From positions 124,001 to 188,000 of the forward strand of contig JANQSE010000002.1 in the NCBI GenBank assembly GCA_028284195.1: a DNA stretch of 64,000 bases. Reading direction: 5' to 3'. Shown here piece by piece: positions 44,501 through 52,491 of the stretch (the stretch's first letter is position 1; each line of letters begins with the position of its first letter). The notes under the pieces are model-generated. The model saw only the letters and a program-made list of their open reading frames with translations, searched no databases and was not told the DNA's origin. A program made the position numbers and the translations under genes. This stretch comes from Balneola sp. (lineage in GTDB: Bacteria; Bacteroidota; Rhodothermia; Balneolales; Balneolaceae).

Positions 44501-44899
44501 CGGGAAGCTTTTGACATGTTTAAACAGCTTCTGGGTATGATTAACACAGAAGTTATTAGTACCATCTGGAAAATGGTTCCTGAAGCACAAGCTGCTAATG
44601 ATGGGCTACAGCAGGCTCAACAGCAAAAGTCGAGATTCGATACTTCCAGAATGCAGGCAAGCCAGGCAGATGCCACCAACATGGGGCTTCAAGGTGGCGG
44701 GCAGCCACAGCAGAATGGTAATCAACAACGCCCAATGGGACCGAATGTAAAACGTAAACCGGTAGTGGTTGAAAATGAACCCGGTAGAAACGACCGTGTT
44801 ACTATTCAAAATATGAACACCGGAGAAGTGAAAGAGATTAAGTGGAAGTACGGTAAAGATATGGTAGAGAGCCAAGGCTGGGTAATGGTGGAAAAGTGA
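41510..44899 (+). CDS. secA: Preprotein translocase ATPase SecA
   Basis: Motor that drives unfolded preproteins through SecYEG. 1129 residues, the long Bacteroidota form. Walker A is in GEMKTGEGKTLMAIFPAYLN, Walker B in AIIDEVDSILIDEARTPLI, and GTDIKLAPGIKEKGGL plus QLRGRSGRQGDPGESQFY belong to NBD2. A lysine/glutamate-rich insertion follows the first helicase block. After a Gln-rich linker the C-terminus keeps EPGRND but then reads VTIQNMNTGEVKEIKW in place of the cysteine-rich zinc tail. The stop overlaps the ppgK start (GTGA). Confidence 0.97.
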   Translation: MIDKVGKVITKIFGSKSEKDIKAIQPIIDEIKALGPEMEKLSDNQLKEKTEEFKQKIHDATAETSIRIEEVKTKMDDLENLSQGESRQLADELEALEDKWLEQLEATLNDILPEAYAVLKDTCRRFVGKSWKVAGDEVEWNMIPYDVQLVGAVTLHKGMIGEMKTGEGKTLMAIFPAYLNALAGRGVHVITVNNYLAKRDAEWNEPIFNFHGLTVACIDNYEPNSEGRRKAYRADITYGTNNEFGFDYLRDNMVIEKEQLVQRAHHYAIIDEVDSILIDEARTPLIISGPVPNDNKSDKYEEMKPRMASLVDAQKKLVSELVKEGQAHLEKGDEEKAGLALFRAQRGFPKNSRFRKMLQEPSIQKMIQKTEAFYLQDNAKNMPEVDEYLFYAVDMKLNSIEMTEKGREFITKKGEDPDFFVIPDLGTETSVIEQEIEGLEKERIAEVEKMDLSDSYKEEKIQNAKQEVRKERERQFAELYRLFAERGDRIHTVNQLLKAYTLFEREEEYIVQDGKVQIVDEHTGRVLSGRRYSDGLHQAIEAKEQVKIEASTQTYATITLQNYFRMYHKLSGMTGTAETEEGEFNEIYDLDVVVIPTNRPIQRDDKEDLIFKTKREKFNAAIQKIQEYHKSGQPVLVGTTSVDVSETMSRMLKRAGIPHNVLNAKQHERESEIVKQAGQTGAVTVATNMAGRGTDIKLAPGIKEKGGLAILGTERHESRRIDLQLRGRSGRQGDPGESQFYVSLEDNLMAMFGSDRVANVMDRLNFEEGEVITHPWMTKSLERAQSKVEQNNFSIRKRQLEYDDVLNNQRNVIYARRRHALLGDQLISDIMDMLEDFVEDLVEEHVAAGDYAGLHEEILINLATDVDFDEEEWRKMNPEELADKIIDRALEVYRRKEEQMAKPLYEVMKRISKTDPDNRPERVQIIFTDGIKRMRVVVDVDAALENEGREVARALERTAVLATIDDKWMQHLRELDSVKEGIGLRAYGQKDPLLEYKREAFDMFKQLLGMINTEVISTIWKMVPEAQAANDGLQQAQQQKSRFDTSRMQASQADATNMGLQGGGQPQQNGNQQRPMGPNVKRKPVVVENEPGRNDRVTIQNMNTGEVKEIKWKYGKDMVESQGWVMVEK

Positions 44900-45675
44900 T
44901 AACCCAAAAAACCGGAAACACTGTGGAAGTTTTAGGAATTGACATAGGTAGTTTTGGAATAAAAGGTGCTATTGTTGATACTAATCTTGGGGAAATTATT
45001 TCGAAAAAACGAACCACCGATAAGCTGCTGGATACCCGCCCGCACAAGCTCATCGCCAAAATGCACAAAATTGTAAAAGAGTTTGAATGGAAAGGGCCAA
45101 TTGGCTGTGCATTTCCCGCTCCTATCGCAAAAGGCATAGTACGATCTGCTGCAAGAATTGATGAAGCCTGGGTTGATGCCGATGCGGATCATCTTTTTTC
45201 TGAAATTACAGGCTGCCCTGTTTCTGTAATTAACGATACAGATGCCACAGGTATCGCAGAAATGACTTTTGGATCCGGTAAAAATATGCAAGGTACTGTT
45301 GTTATACTTACTGTTGGAACTGGTGTTGGCTCCTCCATTTTTAGGGACGGTGTTTTACTTCCCAACACAGAATTAGGGCAAATGCTGCTGAAAGGGATTC
45401 CTATTGAGGATTATGCATCCAACAAGGTTCGTAAAGACGAAGGGATTAAACGGAAAGATTGGGGAAAGCGCCTCCAGAAAATACTTGAGCACTACGAAAA
45501 AGTGGTTCACCCTGATATGTTTATCTTGGGCGGACAGGTTAGTAAAAAGCCGGAAAAAACTATGCCTTTTATCAAGATCAATACCCGGCTTAAATCGGCC
45601 CATTTTAAGAATGATGCCAGTATTGTTGGTGCTGGTTATTATGCCTTCAAAAACGCTAACCGTGATTTATTCTAA
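44896..45675 (+). CDS. ppgK: Polyphosphate-dependent glucokinase (ROK family)
   Basis: Phosphorylates glucose at C6 using polyphosphate, sometimes also ATP. 259 residues. The phosphate-1 motif VLGIDIGSFGIKGAIVDTN and the second ILTVGTGVGSSIFRDGVLL are ROK hallmarks; CAFPAPIAKGIV, NDTDATGIAEM and PNTELGQMLLKG fit PpgK, including the sugar-binding Asn-Asp and Glu. The GTG start at 44896 overlaps the secA stop as GTGA, suggesting coupling. It would supply glucose 6-phosphate for the glycogen genes elsewhere in the window. Confidence 0.9.
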   Translation: MITQKTGNTVEVLGIDIGSFGIKGAIVDTNLGEIISKKRTTDKLLDTRPHKLIAKMHKIVKEFEWKGPIGCAFPAPIAKGIVRSAARIDEAWVDADADHLFSEITGCPVSVINDTDATGIAEMTFGSGKNMQGTVVILTVGTGVGSSIFRDGVLLPNTELGQMLLKGIPIEDYASNKVRKDEGIKRKDWGKRLQKILEHYEKVVHPDMFILGGQVSKKPEKTMPFIKINTRLKSAHFKNDASIVGAGYYAFKNANRDLF

Positions 45676-45731
45676 TCTTTTCTTTTGAGTGGTTCTTTTG
45701 AACAAGGCAAAGCCTCTTACTTTTAATAATG

Positions 45732-46118
45732 CTAATTATTCGAATGCAGTGCAATCCTATTTCCTTCGGTGTCTTCAAACACGGCCATATATCCATATTC
45801 GGGAGAAATTTGCCGTTTTGGGATAATAATCTTTCCCCCTGCCGCTTCAATTTTATCTTGCACTGTTTGTAAATCAGGGTTGCCATTCAAATAGACAAGC
45901 GGGCCATGTGTATTACTGGGACTGTACCATTCTGTGTTGTAAACTAAAGCCCCGCTCACCGAGTTTTGATCACCTGGAAACACTTCCATTTTAAACTCAT
46001 CTCCCATATCCATGGTCACCATCTCAACATCAAAAATGGTTTCATAGAATTTTTTTGCTCTGGAAATATCATCTACAGGAATTTCGAACCATGCAATCAT
46101 ATTTTTTTGTTCGCTCAT
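45732..46118 (-). CDS. VOC (glyoxalase/bleomycin-resistance) family protein
   Basis: 128 residues, two beta-alpha-beta-beta-beta units. IAWFEIPVDDISRAKKFYET starts unit one; LVYLNGNPDLQTVQDKIEAA and GYMAVFEDTEGNRIALHS complete unit two. This is the YdcJ-like/VOC group without a clear enzyme assignment; metal-binding residues are incomplete by eye. The second ATG, at 46118, is chosen because GAGGAG lies 6 bases before it, whereas the ATG at 46124 directly abuts that site. It is monocistronic. Confidence 0.82.
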   Translation of the reverse strand: MSEQKNMIAWFEIPVDDISRAKKFYETIFDVEMVTMDMGDEFKMEVFPGDQNSVSGALVYNTEWYSPSNTHGPLVYLNGNPDLQTVQDKIEAAGGKIIIPKRQISPEYGYMAVFEDTEGNRIALHSNN

Positions 46119-46274
46119 TGTCATCTCCTCATTTAGTTTTTTGTGTATCTAAACATTCATCTCTTCCAACCTGGAAGTATCAGCTCATAAAGAAATAATT
46201 TCCTGCCACAAAGTAAATGCTCCCTGGTATAACAGCAGCTTTAATGGAAAAGCGATAATTTTGCGATGAGAGTT

Positions 46275-46730
46275 TCAGGAAGAGATTTTTTCCAGTAACA
46301 TGTTAAGTTGCCTGGCCTCTTCTTCGGTGAGATTGCTAAAAATGGCGTCCAGGTTTTTCATTTTCGTATCAATAGTTGAGAGCAAATACATGCCATCGTT
46401 GCTTATAAATACCTGAACCTTTCGTCCATCGTGCGGACACGGTTGTTTGGTGGCAAGATTTTTGGCAACCAATCGATCTACAATTCTCGATGTATCCGAC
46501 ATCTTTTCGATCATTCGTTCGCAAATCTCATTGGTAGATAAAGGGTCGCCTTTAGCGCCTCGTAAAATCCGGAGTATATTAAATTGCTGTTGTGTAACGC
46601 CAAATTGATCCAGGAATAGCTTTATTTCATTTTTGAGCCACCCTGAGGTTAATAAAAGATTCACTTTTAACCGCTGCCACTCACTGTTAAATGTCTTCTG
46701 TTTGATGTGGTCTTCTACGAATTCGTTCAT
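46275..46730 (-). CDS. MarR-family transcriptional regulator
   Basis: 151 residues. Winged helix: LFLDQFGVTQQQFNILRILR, LSTNEICERMIEKMSDTSRI as the recognition region, VDRLVAKNLATKQPCPHDGR for the wing, then KVQVFISNDG. The C-terminal helices form the dimer. It reads in the same direction as the AhpD-like gene but behind that gene's terminator, so it probably has its own promoter. Its target may be the palindromes before the AhpD-like gene (inference). One cysteine in the wing (QPCPHDG) could be redox-sensitive. Confidence 0.88.
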   Translation of the reverse strand: MNEFVEDHIKQKTFNSEWQRLKVNLLLTSGWLKNEIKLFLDQFGVTQQQFNILRILRGAKGDPLSTNEICERMIEKMSDTSRIVDRLVAKNLATKQPCPHDGRKVQVFISNDGMYLLSTIDTKMKNLDAIFSNLTEEEARQLNMLLEKISS

Positions 46731-46742
46731 AGGTTTTTCTCC

Positions 46743-46774
46743 AAATAAAAAAGGCCGGGTAGAATTACCCAGCC
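46743..46774 (-). terminator. Intrinsic terminator after the AhpD-like gene
   Basis: On the minus strand GGCTGGGTA pairs with TACCCGGCC (9 bp, one G-U) around a 4-base loop, followed by TTTTTTATTT. It lies 44 bases past the AhpD-like stop and just before marR. Confidence 0.85.
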
Positions 46775-46817
46775 AATATACCGAATTAACAATGTTTAAA
46801 CATCGAGTAATTTGATC

Positions 46818-47369
46818 TTATGCCTCTACTAACTCTTCCAGTGGTTGCGCTTCTGGGAAGTCAATCGGAATTTGAGTAGTTCCATGAATAAAATTGCTGA
46901 TCATCTTATCACCAATTACCATGATGATGTCGATTAGATTAGCTTCGGTGTAGCCAACCTCAAAAAGAGTATCTACCGCTTCACGAGAAGGCTTGCTCCG
47001 ATTGATAACAGCGTCCTTTACAAACTTAGCAAGTGCATTATATTTTTCATCAAAACTAATCTCAGCATTTCTGATTTCGATAATTTGAGCATCGCTAAAG
47101 CCATTCATTTTTCCAATAGCGGTATGGGCAGATAAGCAATAGTAGCATTTGTTAACCTGGCTGACTACAAGATTCACAATTTCTCTTTCCTTAGCACTTA
47201 AGGTACTTTTTCTGTTTTGCAATGCCAGATAATCGTTAAGTGCAGTATCATTTTTTGCGTATGTAGCATACAGGTTTGGCACAAAACCGATTTGTTTTTC
47301 CAGGTTATCAAAGGTTTCCTGGTTTGCCTGTGCTACCTGATCTCTGGTTGGTACTTCAAAAGTTTTCAT
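46818..47369 (-). CDS. Carboxymuconolactone decarboxylase / AhpD-like peroxidase
   Basis: 183 residues, alkylhydroperoxidase-D fold. The redox site C75-Y-Y-C78-L-S-A-H82 (KCYYCLSAHTAIGK) is intact, so a peroxidase or disulfide reductase activity is likely. LSAKEREIVNLVVSQVN precedes it as usual. The frame opens at 47411, but MKTFEVPTRD at 47369 fits the family better and leaves the palindromes at 47415-47443 in the leader. Clearly terminated downstream; flanked by MarR and XRE regulators. Confidence 0.88.
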   Translation of the reverse strand: MKTFEVPTRDQVAQANQETFDNLEKQIGFVPNLYATYAKNDTALNDYLALQNRKSTLSAKEREIVNLVVSQVNKCYYCLSAHTAIGKMNGFSDAQIIEIRNAEISFDEKYNALAKFVKDAVINRSKPSREAVDTLFEVGYTEANLIDIIMVIGDKMISNFIHGTTQIPIDFPEAQPLEELVEA

Positions 47370-47414
47370 AATAGTTATCGTTTTTTTGATTGAAAATTTA
47401 ATTCGCGACAAATT

Positions 47415-47443
47415 TAAAGTCTAAACTTTAATGTTGCAACATT
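47415..47443. promoter_or_regulatory. Two adjacent palindromes between the AhpD-like and XRE genes
   Basis: TAAAGT-CTAA-ACTTTA (47415-47430) is followed with one shared base by the perfect 14-base palindrome AATGTTGCAACATT (47430-47443). They lie 46-75 bases before the AhpD-like start. Such a block is a good operator for a dimeric regulator; MarR (46275-46730) and the XRE protein are the nearby candidates. Confidence 0.55.
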
Positions 47444-47535
47444 GAAATAATAGATAGTAGCTATCGGCTTCATTGTCGCAAAACTGTCATGTACATTTCG
47501 TTGCATTGTCGGTATGCTTAAAACTATTTTAGGAT

Positions 47536-48210
47536 ATGATTCAAAAAGAACTAGGTAAAAAAGTTAAGCAACTCCGAGAGCAGCGTTCATGGACGCAATC
47601 GTTACTTGCTCAATCATCGGGATTAAGTTTGCGAACCATACAACGATTAGAAAAAGAGGGAAATGGATCTGCAGAAACTCTTTTGTCGGTGGCCAGTGCT
47701 TTTGACGTAGATGTTACACTTCTTACTGAAATCGTTGATCAGAGTATCGAAAGCAACACATCGGTTATTTCAGTTAAATTTTTAAGAGGGGTTCAGCTTT
47801 CTTTCAGAGGTTGGTTCAAAGATCGCTTGCCAATGTGGAAAAAAGTAATGGCAATTATCGGAGCAAGCCTCATCACAGTTCCTTTGCTGTTTGTTCTAAT
47901 AAATGTTTTGAGATACAATCTTGGTTTTGAATTCATCCCTGATCCATTTGATGTTTTCAAGAGTAATAAAAGCTTGAAATCTGTATTTAATACTCTCTCA
48001 CCATTTATTTTTCTAAGCAGCCTGATAATAGGTTTCTCAATAAACCTTTTTCCATTTTTAAATACCGATTTGGTATTGGGTAAAAAACCTGCACTTAGTA
48101 TAGAGTTTCACGGAGATACCAAAAATACCGGTGTTCTGTTTTTTGCAGGCTCTGCTGTTTTCATAATGCTGCTTTACAGCTTGGTTGAGAATGGCATTCT
48201 TGTCCTTTAA
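47536..48210 (+). CDS. Membrane-anchored XRE-family regulator
   Basis: 224 residues. A helix-turn-helix of the Cro/C1 type fills residues ~7-62 (LREQRSWTQSLLAQSSGLSL, then RTIQRLEKEGNG). Three hydrophobic helices follow at about 108-128, 154-176 and 200-222, so the DNA-binding head is tethered to the inner membrane. No signal-sensing domain is recognisable. Regulators of this build are common in Bacteroidota; targets are unknown. It is divergent from the AhpD-like gene and its stop is 3 bases from that of lysR. Confidence 0.8.
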   Translation: MIQKELGKKVKQLREQRSWTQSLLAQSSGLSLRTIQRLEKEGNGSAETLLSVASAFDVDVTLLTEIVDQSIESNTSVISVKFLRGVQLSFRGWFKDRLPMWKKVMAIIGASLITVPLLFVLINVLRYNLGFEFIPDPFDVFKSNKSLKSVFNTLSPFIFLSSLIIGFSINLFPFLNTDLVLGKKPALSIEFHGDTKNTGVLFFAGSAVFIMLLYSLVENGILVL

Positions 48211-48213
48211 GAG

Positions 48214-49095
48214 TCATGTCAAAAAATTAATCACTTTTCCCAGAGCCGGATTTCTGCTTTCTGTTTTCCATATAGCGGAAAGTGTAGTTCTTTGAGGAAT
48301 ATTTTTCAGGTCAATGAATTTGATTTTCAAATCAAAGCCATGCTTTAAAGAACTGGGCACAATACCTATTCCCAATTCATTTTCCACTAAACGAAAAATG
48401 GTATTAGCATGAACAGATTCGTGAGTAACTCTTGGGGTAAATCCCTGATCTTCAAAAATACTCATGATCTTTTCGTAATAGCCATGGCTGTATTGACTGG
48501 AAAACAGAATAAAATTTTCCTGCTCAAAATCTTTAACGGTTTTAAAGTTGCGCTGCGAAATAGAATGCGATTCAGGGAGTACCAGGCAAAATGTTTCTTC
48601 ATACACGTCCAGTTTTTTTAACCCTTCCGGAAGGCGCATGGTTCGGATAAATCCAAGATCAAGTTGATCATTGCGGATTTTGTCCACCTGTTCCTGGTTA
48701 GGAAGTTCAGTAAGAACAGAGTGAATACCGGGCGATACTTTGTCCATCTTTTTTAAAAGTTCTGGTATTACACTCTGCATGGCCGAGCCAACAAAACCAA
48801 TCCTTATTTCTCCGGTTTCTCCTTTTCTTAACAGCCGGATGTTTTCTTTTATAAACTCAAAATGGTTAAATAGATAGTCTGCTTCATCTAACAAATATTC
48901 TCCAGCTTTGGTCAGGGAAACATTTCTTTTATCCCTGATCAATAATTCTGCGCCAATATATTCTTCAAGTTGTTGAATTTGCCTGCTTAGTGCCGGTTGA
49001 GTGATAAACAGCTTTTCTGCCGCTTTTCTGAAGTGAAGCTCGTTAGCCACTACTTTGAAGTAGTGAAGATGCCTGAATTCAATCTGATTACTCAT
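48214..49095 (-). CDS. LysR-family regulator, probable regulator of the hut operon
   Basis: 293 residues. The N-terminal winged helix is QIEFRHLHYFKVVANELHFR followed by KAAEKLFITQPALSRQIQQL, and the remainder (~90-293) is the type 2 periplasmic-binding-like effector domain (EIRIGFVGSAMQSVIPELL). The frame opens at 49113, but MSNQIEFRHL at 49095 is the usual LysR start and leaves an ATAC-N7-GTAT box in the intergenic region. Divergence from hutH strongly suggests it controls histidine use, with urocanate or histidine as a possible effector (inference). Confidence 0.88.
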   Translation of the reverse strand: MSNQIEFRHLHYFKVVANELHFRKAAEKLFITQPALSRQIQQLEEYIGAELLIRDKRNVSLTKAGEYLLDEADYLFNHFEFIKENIRLLRKGETGEIRIGFVGSAMQSVIPELLKKMDKVSPGIHSVLTELPNQEQVDKIRNDQLDLGFIRTMRLPEGLKKLDVYEETFCLVLPESHSISQRNFKTVKDFEQENFILFSSQYSHGYYEKIMSIFEDQGFTPRVTHESVHANTIFRLVENELGIGIVPSSLKHGFDLKIKFIDLKNIPQRTTLSAIWKTESRNPALGKVINFLT

Positions 49096-49107
49096 AAGCA
49101 TCAATAT

Positions 49108-49122
49108 ATACATATAAAGTAT
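49108..49122. promoter_or_regulatory. LysR-type box ATAC-N7-GTAT between lysR and hutH
   Basis: ATAC at 49108-49111 and GTAT at 49119-49122 are separated by exactly 7 bases, the classical T-N11-A palindrome bound by LysR-type regulators. It lies in the 80-base divergent spacer, 13 bases from the lysR start and about 54 from hutH. Confidence 0.6.
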
Positions 49123-49175
49123 TTCAAAACATTAGTGGCTTGATTTATTTTCTATTCAAATAAAGCTTGTTGTGC

Positions 49176-50738
49176 ATGTTTAATCTTGGTGCTGATATAC
49201 TTACTGTTCAAAAGGTTATTGATATTTGTGAGGGCAACCTTACGGTAGCTCTTAATGATGAGGCTACTTCAAAAGTGAAAAAGAGCGCTGAGAACGTAGC
49301 TCAAATTGTTGAAAACGGGGAAGTGGTTTATGGAGTAAATACCGGTTTCGGTCCGCTTTGTAATACTGTCATCTCTAAAGAAAATACAGCAAAGCTTCAG
49401 GATAATTTACTTCGAAGCCATAGCGTAGGGGTTGGTAATGCAATCGATTTGAAAATTGCCAAAGCAATGCTGGTATTAAAAACTCATAACCTGAGCTTTG
49501 GGTTTTCAGGAATTAAGCCCGAGACTTTAGAAAGAATCATCTTTTTTGTTGAAAACGATATTATTCCAGAGGTACCGGAACAAGGCTCTGTTGGAGCATC
49601 AGGTGATCTGGCTCCCCTTGCACATCTGTTTCTCCCTCTGATTGGATTGGGGAGGGTTCATTACAAAGGAAGTTGGAAGGATACTGCAGAGGTTTTGAAT
49701 GAGCTCGGACTTAAGCCCATTTCCCTTGGAGCAAAAGAAGGCTTAGCTCTTATTAATGGTACACAGTTTATTGCTGCCCATGCGGTATGGGGGGTTTATA
49801 ATCTTCACCATTGTCTGAATACCTCAGATATAATTGGAGCAATGAGCTTAGAAGGAGTGCTGGGAAGTACCAGCCCTTTTGATTCCCGCCTTCATGAAAC
49901 CCGCCCATTTGACGGAACCTGTTTTGTAGCACATCGCCTTCGTGCATTACTGAAAGATTCTGAAATGGTAGAATCCCATGAAGATTGTGGTCGCGTCCAG
50001 GATCCCTATTCTATCCGGTGTATGCCACAAGTTCACGGAACCAGCAGAAATGCCTGGCTGCATGTTAAGCAAATGCTTGATATTGAAATAAACTCGGTGA
50101 CTGATAACCCTATTATTCTTTCTGATGAAGAAGCTATAAGCGGGGGAAACTTTCATGGTCAGCCTTTGGCACTTCCGTGCGATTATTTGACTCTTGCCGC
50201 TCATGAGGTTGGCAATATTTCTGATCGCCGATCTTATTTGTTACTTGAAGGCGGTCATCCCGGTTTGCCAAAATTGTTAATGAATGATATAGGTTTGAAT
50301 TCCGGCTTTATGATCCCTCAATACACCTCCGCTGCTTTAGTTAGCGAAAACAAAGCGCTTTGCTTTCCTCCATCTGCAGATAGTGTTCCTACATCCCTCG
50401 GACAAGAAGATCATGTAAGTATGGGCTCCATCAGTTCACGAAAATTAAACCAGGTGATCAGTAACGTGGAAAAAATCCTGGCAGTAGAATTAGTAAGTGC
50501 TGCCCAGGCATTTGATTTTCGAAAACCAATGAAATCCGGCCCAATATTAGATGCCTGCCACGAACTTGTTCGTAATCATATCGATCATGCTGATGAAGAC
50601 CGGGTTTTTGCCAGTGATATTGGCAAGGCTTTGGGGCTTATCCAATCTCATCAAATCACACATAAAGCAGAAGAAATTGCTGCAGAATTAAATCTTGACC
50701 TAAACGGACCTTATGATGAACTATTCAGACTTTCTTAA
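49176..50738 (+). CDS. hutH: Histidine ammonia-lyase
   Basis: Turns histidine into urocanate and ammonia. 520 residues. The MIO cofactor forms from A141-S142-G143 in [16 protein letters not shown], the same position as in Pseudomonas Hut[28 protein letters not shown] and [13 protein letters not shown] are typical. The frame can start at a TTG at 49167, but the ATG at 49176 is preferred. First gene of hutHUIG; its end overlaps hutU by 26 bases. Confidence 0.96.
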   Translation: MFNLGADILTVQKVIDICEGNLTVALNDEATSKVKKSAENVAQIVENGEVVYGVNTGFGPLCNTVISKENTAKLQDNLLRSHSVGVGNAIDLKIAKAMLVLKTHNLSFGFSGIKPETLERIIFFVENDIIPEVPEQGSVGASGDLAPLAHLFLPLIGLGRVHYKGSWKDTAEVLNELGLKPISLGAKEGLALINGTQFIAAHAVWGVYNLHHCLNTSDIIGAMSLEGVLGSTSPFDSRLHETRPFDGTCFVAHRLRALLKDSEMVESHEDCGRVQDPYSIRCMPQVHGTSRNAWLHVKQMLDIEINSVTDNPIILSDEEAISGGNFHGQPLALPCDYLTLAAHEVGNISDRRSYLLLEGGHPGLPKLLMNDIGLNSGFMIPQYTSAALVSENKALCFPPSADSVPTSLGQEDHVSMGSISSRKLNQVISNVEKILAVELVSAAQAFDFRKPMKSGPILDACHELVRNHIDHADEDRVFASDIGKALGLIQSHQITHKAEEIAAELNLDLNGPYDELFRLS

Positions 50739-52386
50739 AGAGTATGTACAACACCCCAATTACAAAACTCCAACGGGGTCTAAGTTAAACGCTAAATCCT
50801 GGCAGACAGAAGCTCCGCTCCGAATGTTATTGAACAACCTGAACGAAGAGGTAGCCGAAGCTCCCGAAGATTTAATTGTATATGGTGGAAATGGTCAGGC
50901 AGCAAGAGATCGAAAATCGTTAGAAAAAATCATTGAATGCCTGCTTGAATTGGATGAAGATCATAGTTTATTGGTACAATCTGGAAAACCAGTTGGAATT
51001 GTCCGCACGCACCCGCAAGCTCCGAGAGTATTGATCGCTAACAGCAATCTTGTTCCCGAATGGGCAAGTTGGGATCACTTTAATGAGTTGAAAGATCGAG
51101 GCCTGATGATGTACGGACAAATGACAGCGGGCTCGTGGATCTACATCGGAACACAGGGAATCCTTCAGGGAACCTACGAAACCTTTGTTGCCTGTGGTGA
51201 AAAGCATTTTGATGGTGATTTGAGAGGCAGGCTCCTGGTTACCGGTGGACTTGGAGGAATGGGCGGAGCTCAGCCACTTGCTGCTACCTTAGCCGGAGCC
51301 ACTTTCCTGGGCGTGGATGTTGACCCTACCCGAATTGAGAAAAGAATCAAAACCCGCTACATCGACAAAATGACCCATTCCTATGAGGAAGCTATTAAAT
51401 GGGTGATGGATGCCAAAGCCAACAAAGAAAATCTTTCTGTAGGCTTGGTGGGCGATATAGGTGATGTATTGGAACAACTGATTAAAGACGGTATCACTCC
51501 GGATATTTTAACCGATCAAACCTCCGCTCATGATCCTATCAATGGCTATGTGCCTCATAGCATTTCTTTGGAAGAAGCAGCCACACTAAGAAAATCTGAT
51601 CCGAAAACTTATGAAACAAAATCCATAGAAAGCATGGGTCGTCACGTTCGCCATATGCTTACTCTTCAGGAGCGGGGAGCGATCACATTCGATTATGGAA
51701 ACAATCTTCGTGCCTATGCTCAAAAAGGGGGCGTAAAAAATGCGTTCAATTTCCCGGGCTTTGTTCCCGCATATATTCGCCCACTATTTTGCGAAGGGAA
51801 AGGCCCGTTTCGTTGGGCAGCTTTATCAGGTGATCCGGAAGATATCTATGTAACCGATCAGGCTTTGAAAGAAGCGTTTCCTGAGAACAAACATTTAATT
51901 CACTGGCTGAATGAAGCCAAAGAAAAAATTGCTTTTCAGGGATTACCCTGCCGCATTTGCTGGCTGGGAATGGGTGAACGTGAAAAAGCCGGGCTCATTT
52001 TTAATGACCTTGTGAGAACCGGAAAAGTAAAAGCGCCGATTGTTATTGGGCGAGACCATCTGGATTGTGGCTCGGTTGCATCCCCGAACAGAGAAACGGA
52101 AGCTATGAAAGACGGAACGGATGCCGTTAGCGATTGGCCGTTATTAAACCTGATGAGCAACGCAACCGGTGGTGCAACCTGGATCAGCTTTCATCATGGA
52201 GGCGGAGTAGGAATGGGATTCAGCCAGCACGCAGGAATGGTCGTTCTTGCCGATGGAACCGACCGTGCCGAAGCATGTATTCGGCGCGTATTGTATAATG
52301 ATCCTGCAATGGGAATTTTCCGCCATCATGATGCAGGGTATGATGAAGCAACCGAAGTGGGTAATAAACATCAATTGATAATCTGA
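50713..52386 (+). CDS. hutU: Urocanate hydratase
   Basis: Adds water to urocanate to give 4-imidazolone-5-propionate, with NAD+ as electrophile. 557 residues, normal. [49 protein letters not shown] (NAD-binding), [15 protein letters not shown] with the conserved cysteine, and [17 protein letters not shown] are the family signatures. Start at 50713 or 50716 (two ATGs in a row), within the end of hutH, so translation is coupled. A repeat-bearing 105-base spacer separates it from hutI. Confidence 0.97.
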   Translation: MMNYSDFLKEYVQHPNYKTPTGSKLNAKSWQTEAPLRMLLNNLNEEVAEAPEDLIVYGGNGQAARDRKSLEKIIECLLELDEDHSLLVQSGKPVGIVRTHPQAPRVLIANSNLVPEWASWDHFNELKDRGLMMYGQMTAGSWIYIGTQGILQGTYETFVACGEKHFDGDLRGRLLVTGGLGGMGGAQPLAATLAGATFLGVDVDPTRIEKRIKTRYIDKMTHSYEEAIKWVMDAKANKENLSVGLVGDIGDVLEQLIKDGITPDILTDQTSAHDPINGYVPHSISLEEAATLRKSDPKTYETKSIESMGRHVRHMLTLQERGAITFDYGNNLRAYAQKGGVKNAFNFPGFVPAYIRPLFCEGKGPFRWAALSGDPEDIYVTDQALKEAFPENKHLIHWLNEAKEKIAFQGLPCRICWLGMGEREKAGLIFNDLVRTGKVKAPIVIGRDHLDCGSVASPNRETEAMKDGTDAVSDWPLLNLMSNATGGATWISFHHGGGVGMGFSQHAGMVVLADGTDRAEACIRRVLYNDPAMGIFRHHDAGYDEATEVGNKHQLII

Positions 52387-52491
52387 ATTGATGTCATTCA
52401 GATCCCGACAGCAGTCGGGAGAAGAATCTGCATAATTGAATAACCTTGCAGATCCTTCGGCGGCAGCCTCAGGATGACCAGAAAGGATATT
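52387..52491. repeat. Inverted pair of dispersed repeats inside the hut operon
   Basis: A plus-strand unit at 52393-52432 (GTCATTCAGA, hairpin TCCCGAC-AGCA-GTCGGGA at 52403-52420, then GAAGAATCTGCA) and a minus-strand unit at 52447-52478 (GTCATCCTGAG ... GAAGGATCTGCA when reversed) face each other across 14 bases. The whole can fold into one long stem in the hutU-hutI mRNA. It resembles paired REP elements (BIMEs) and may stabilise, process or attenuate the transcript. Confidence 0.75.
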
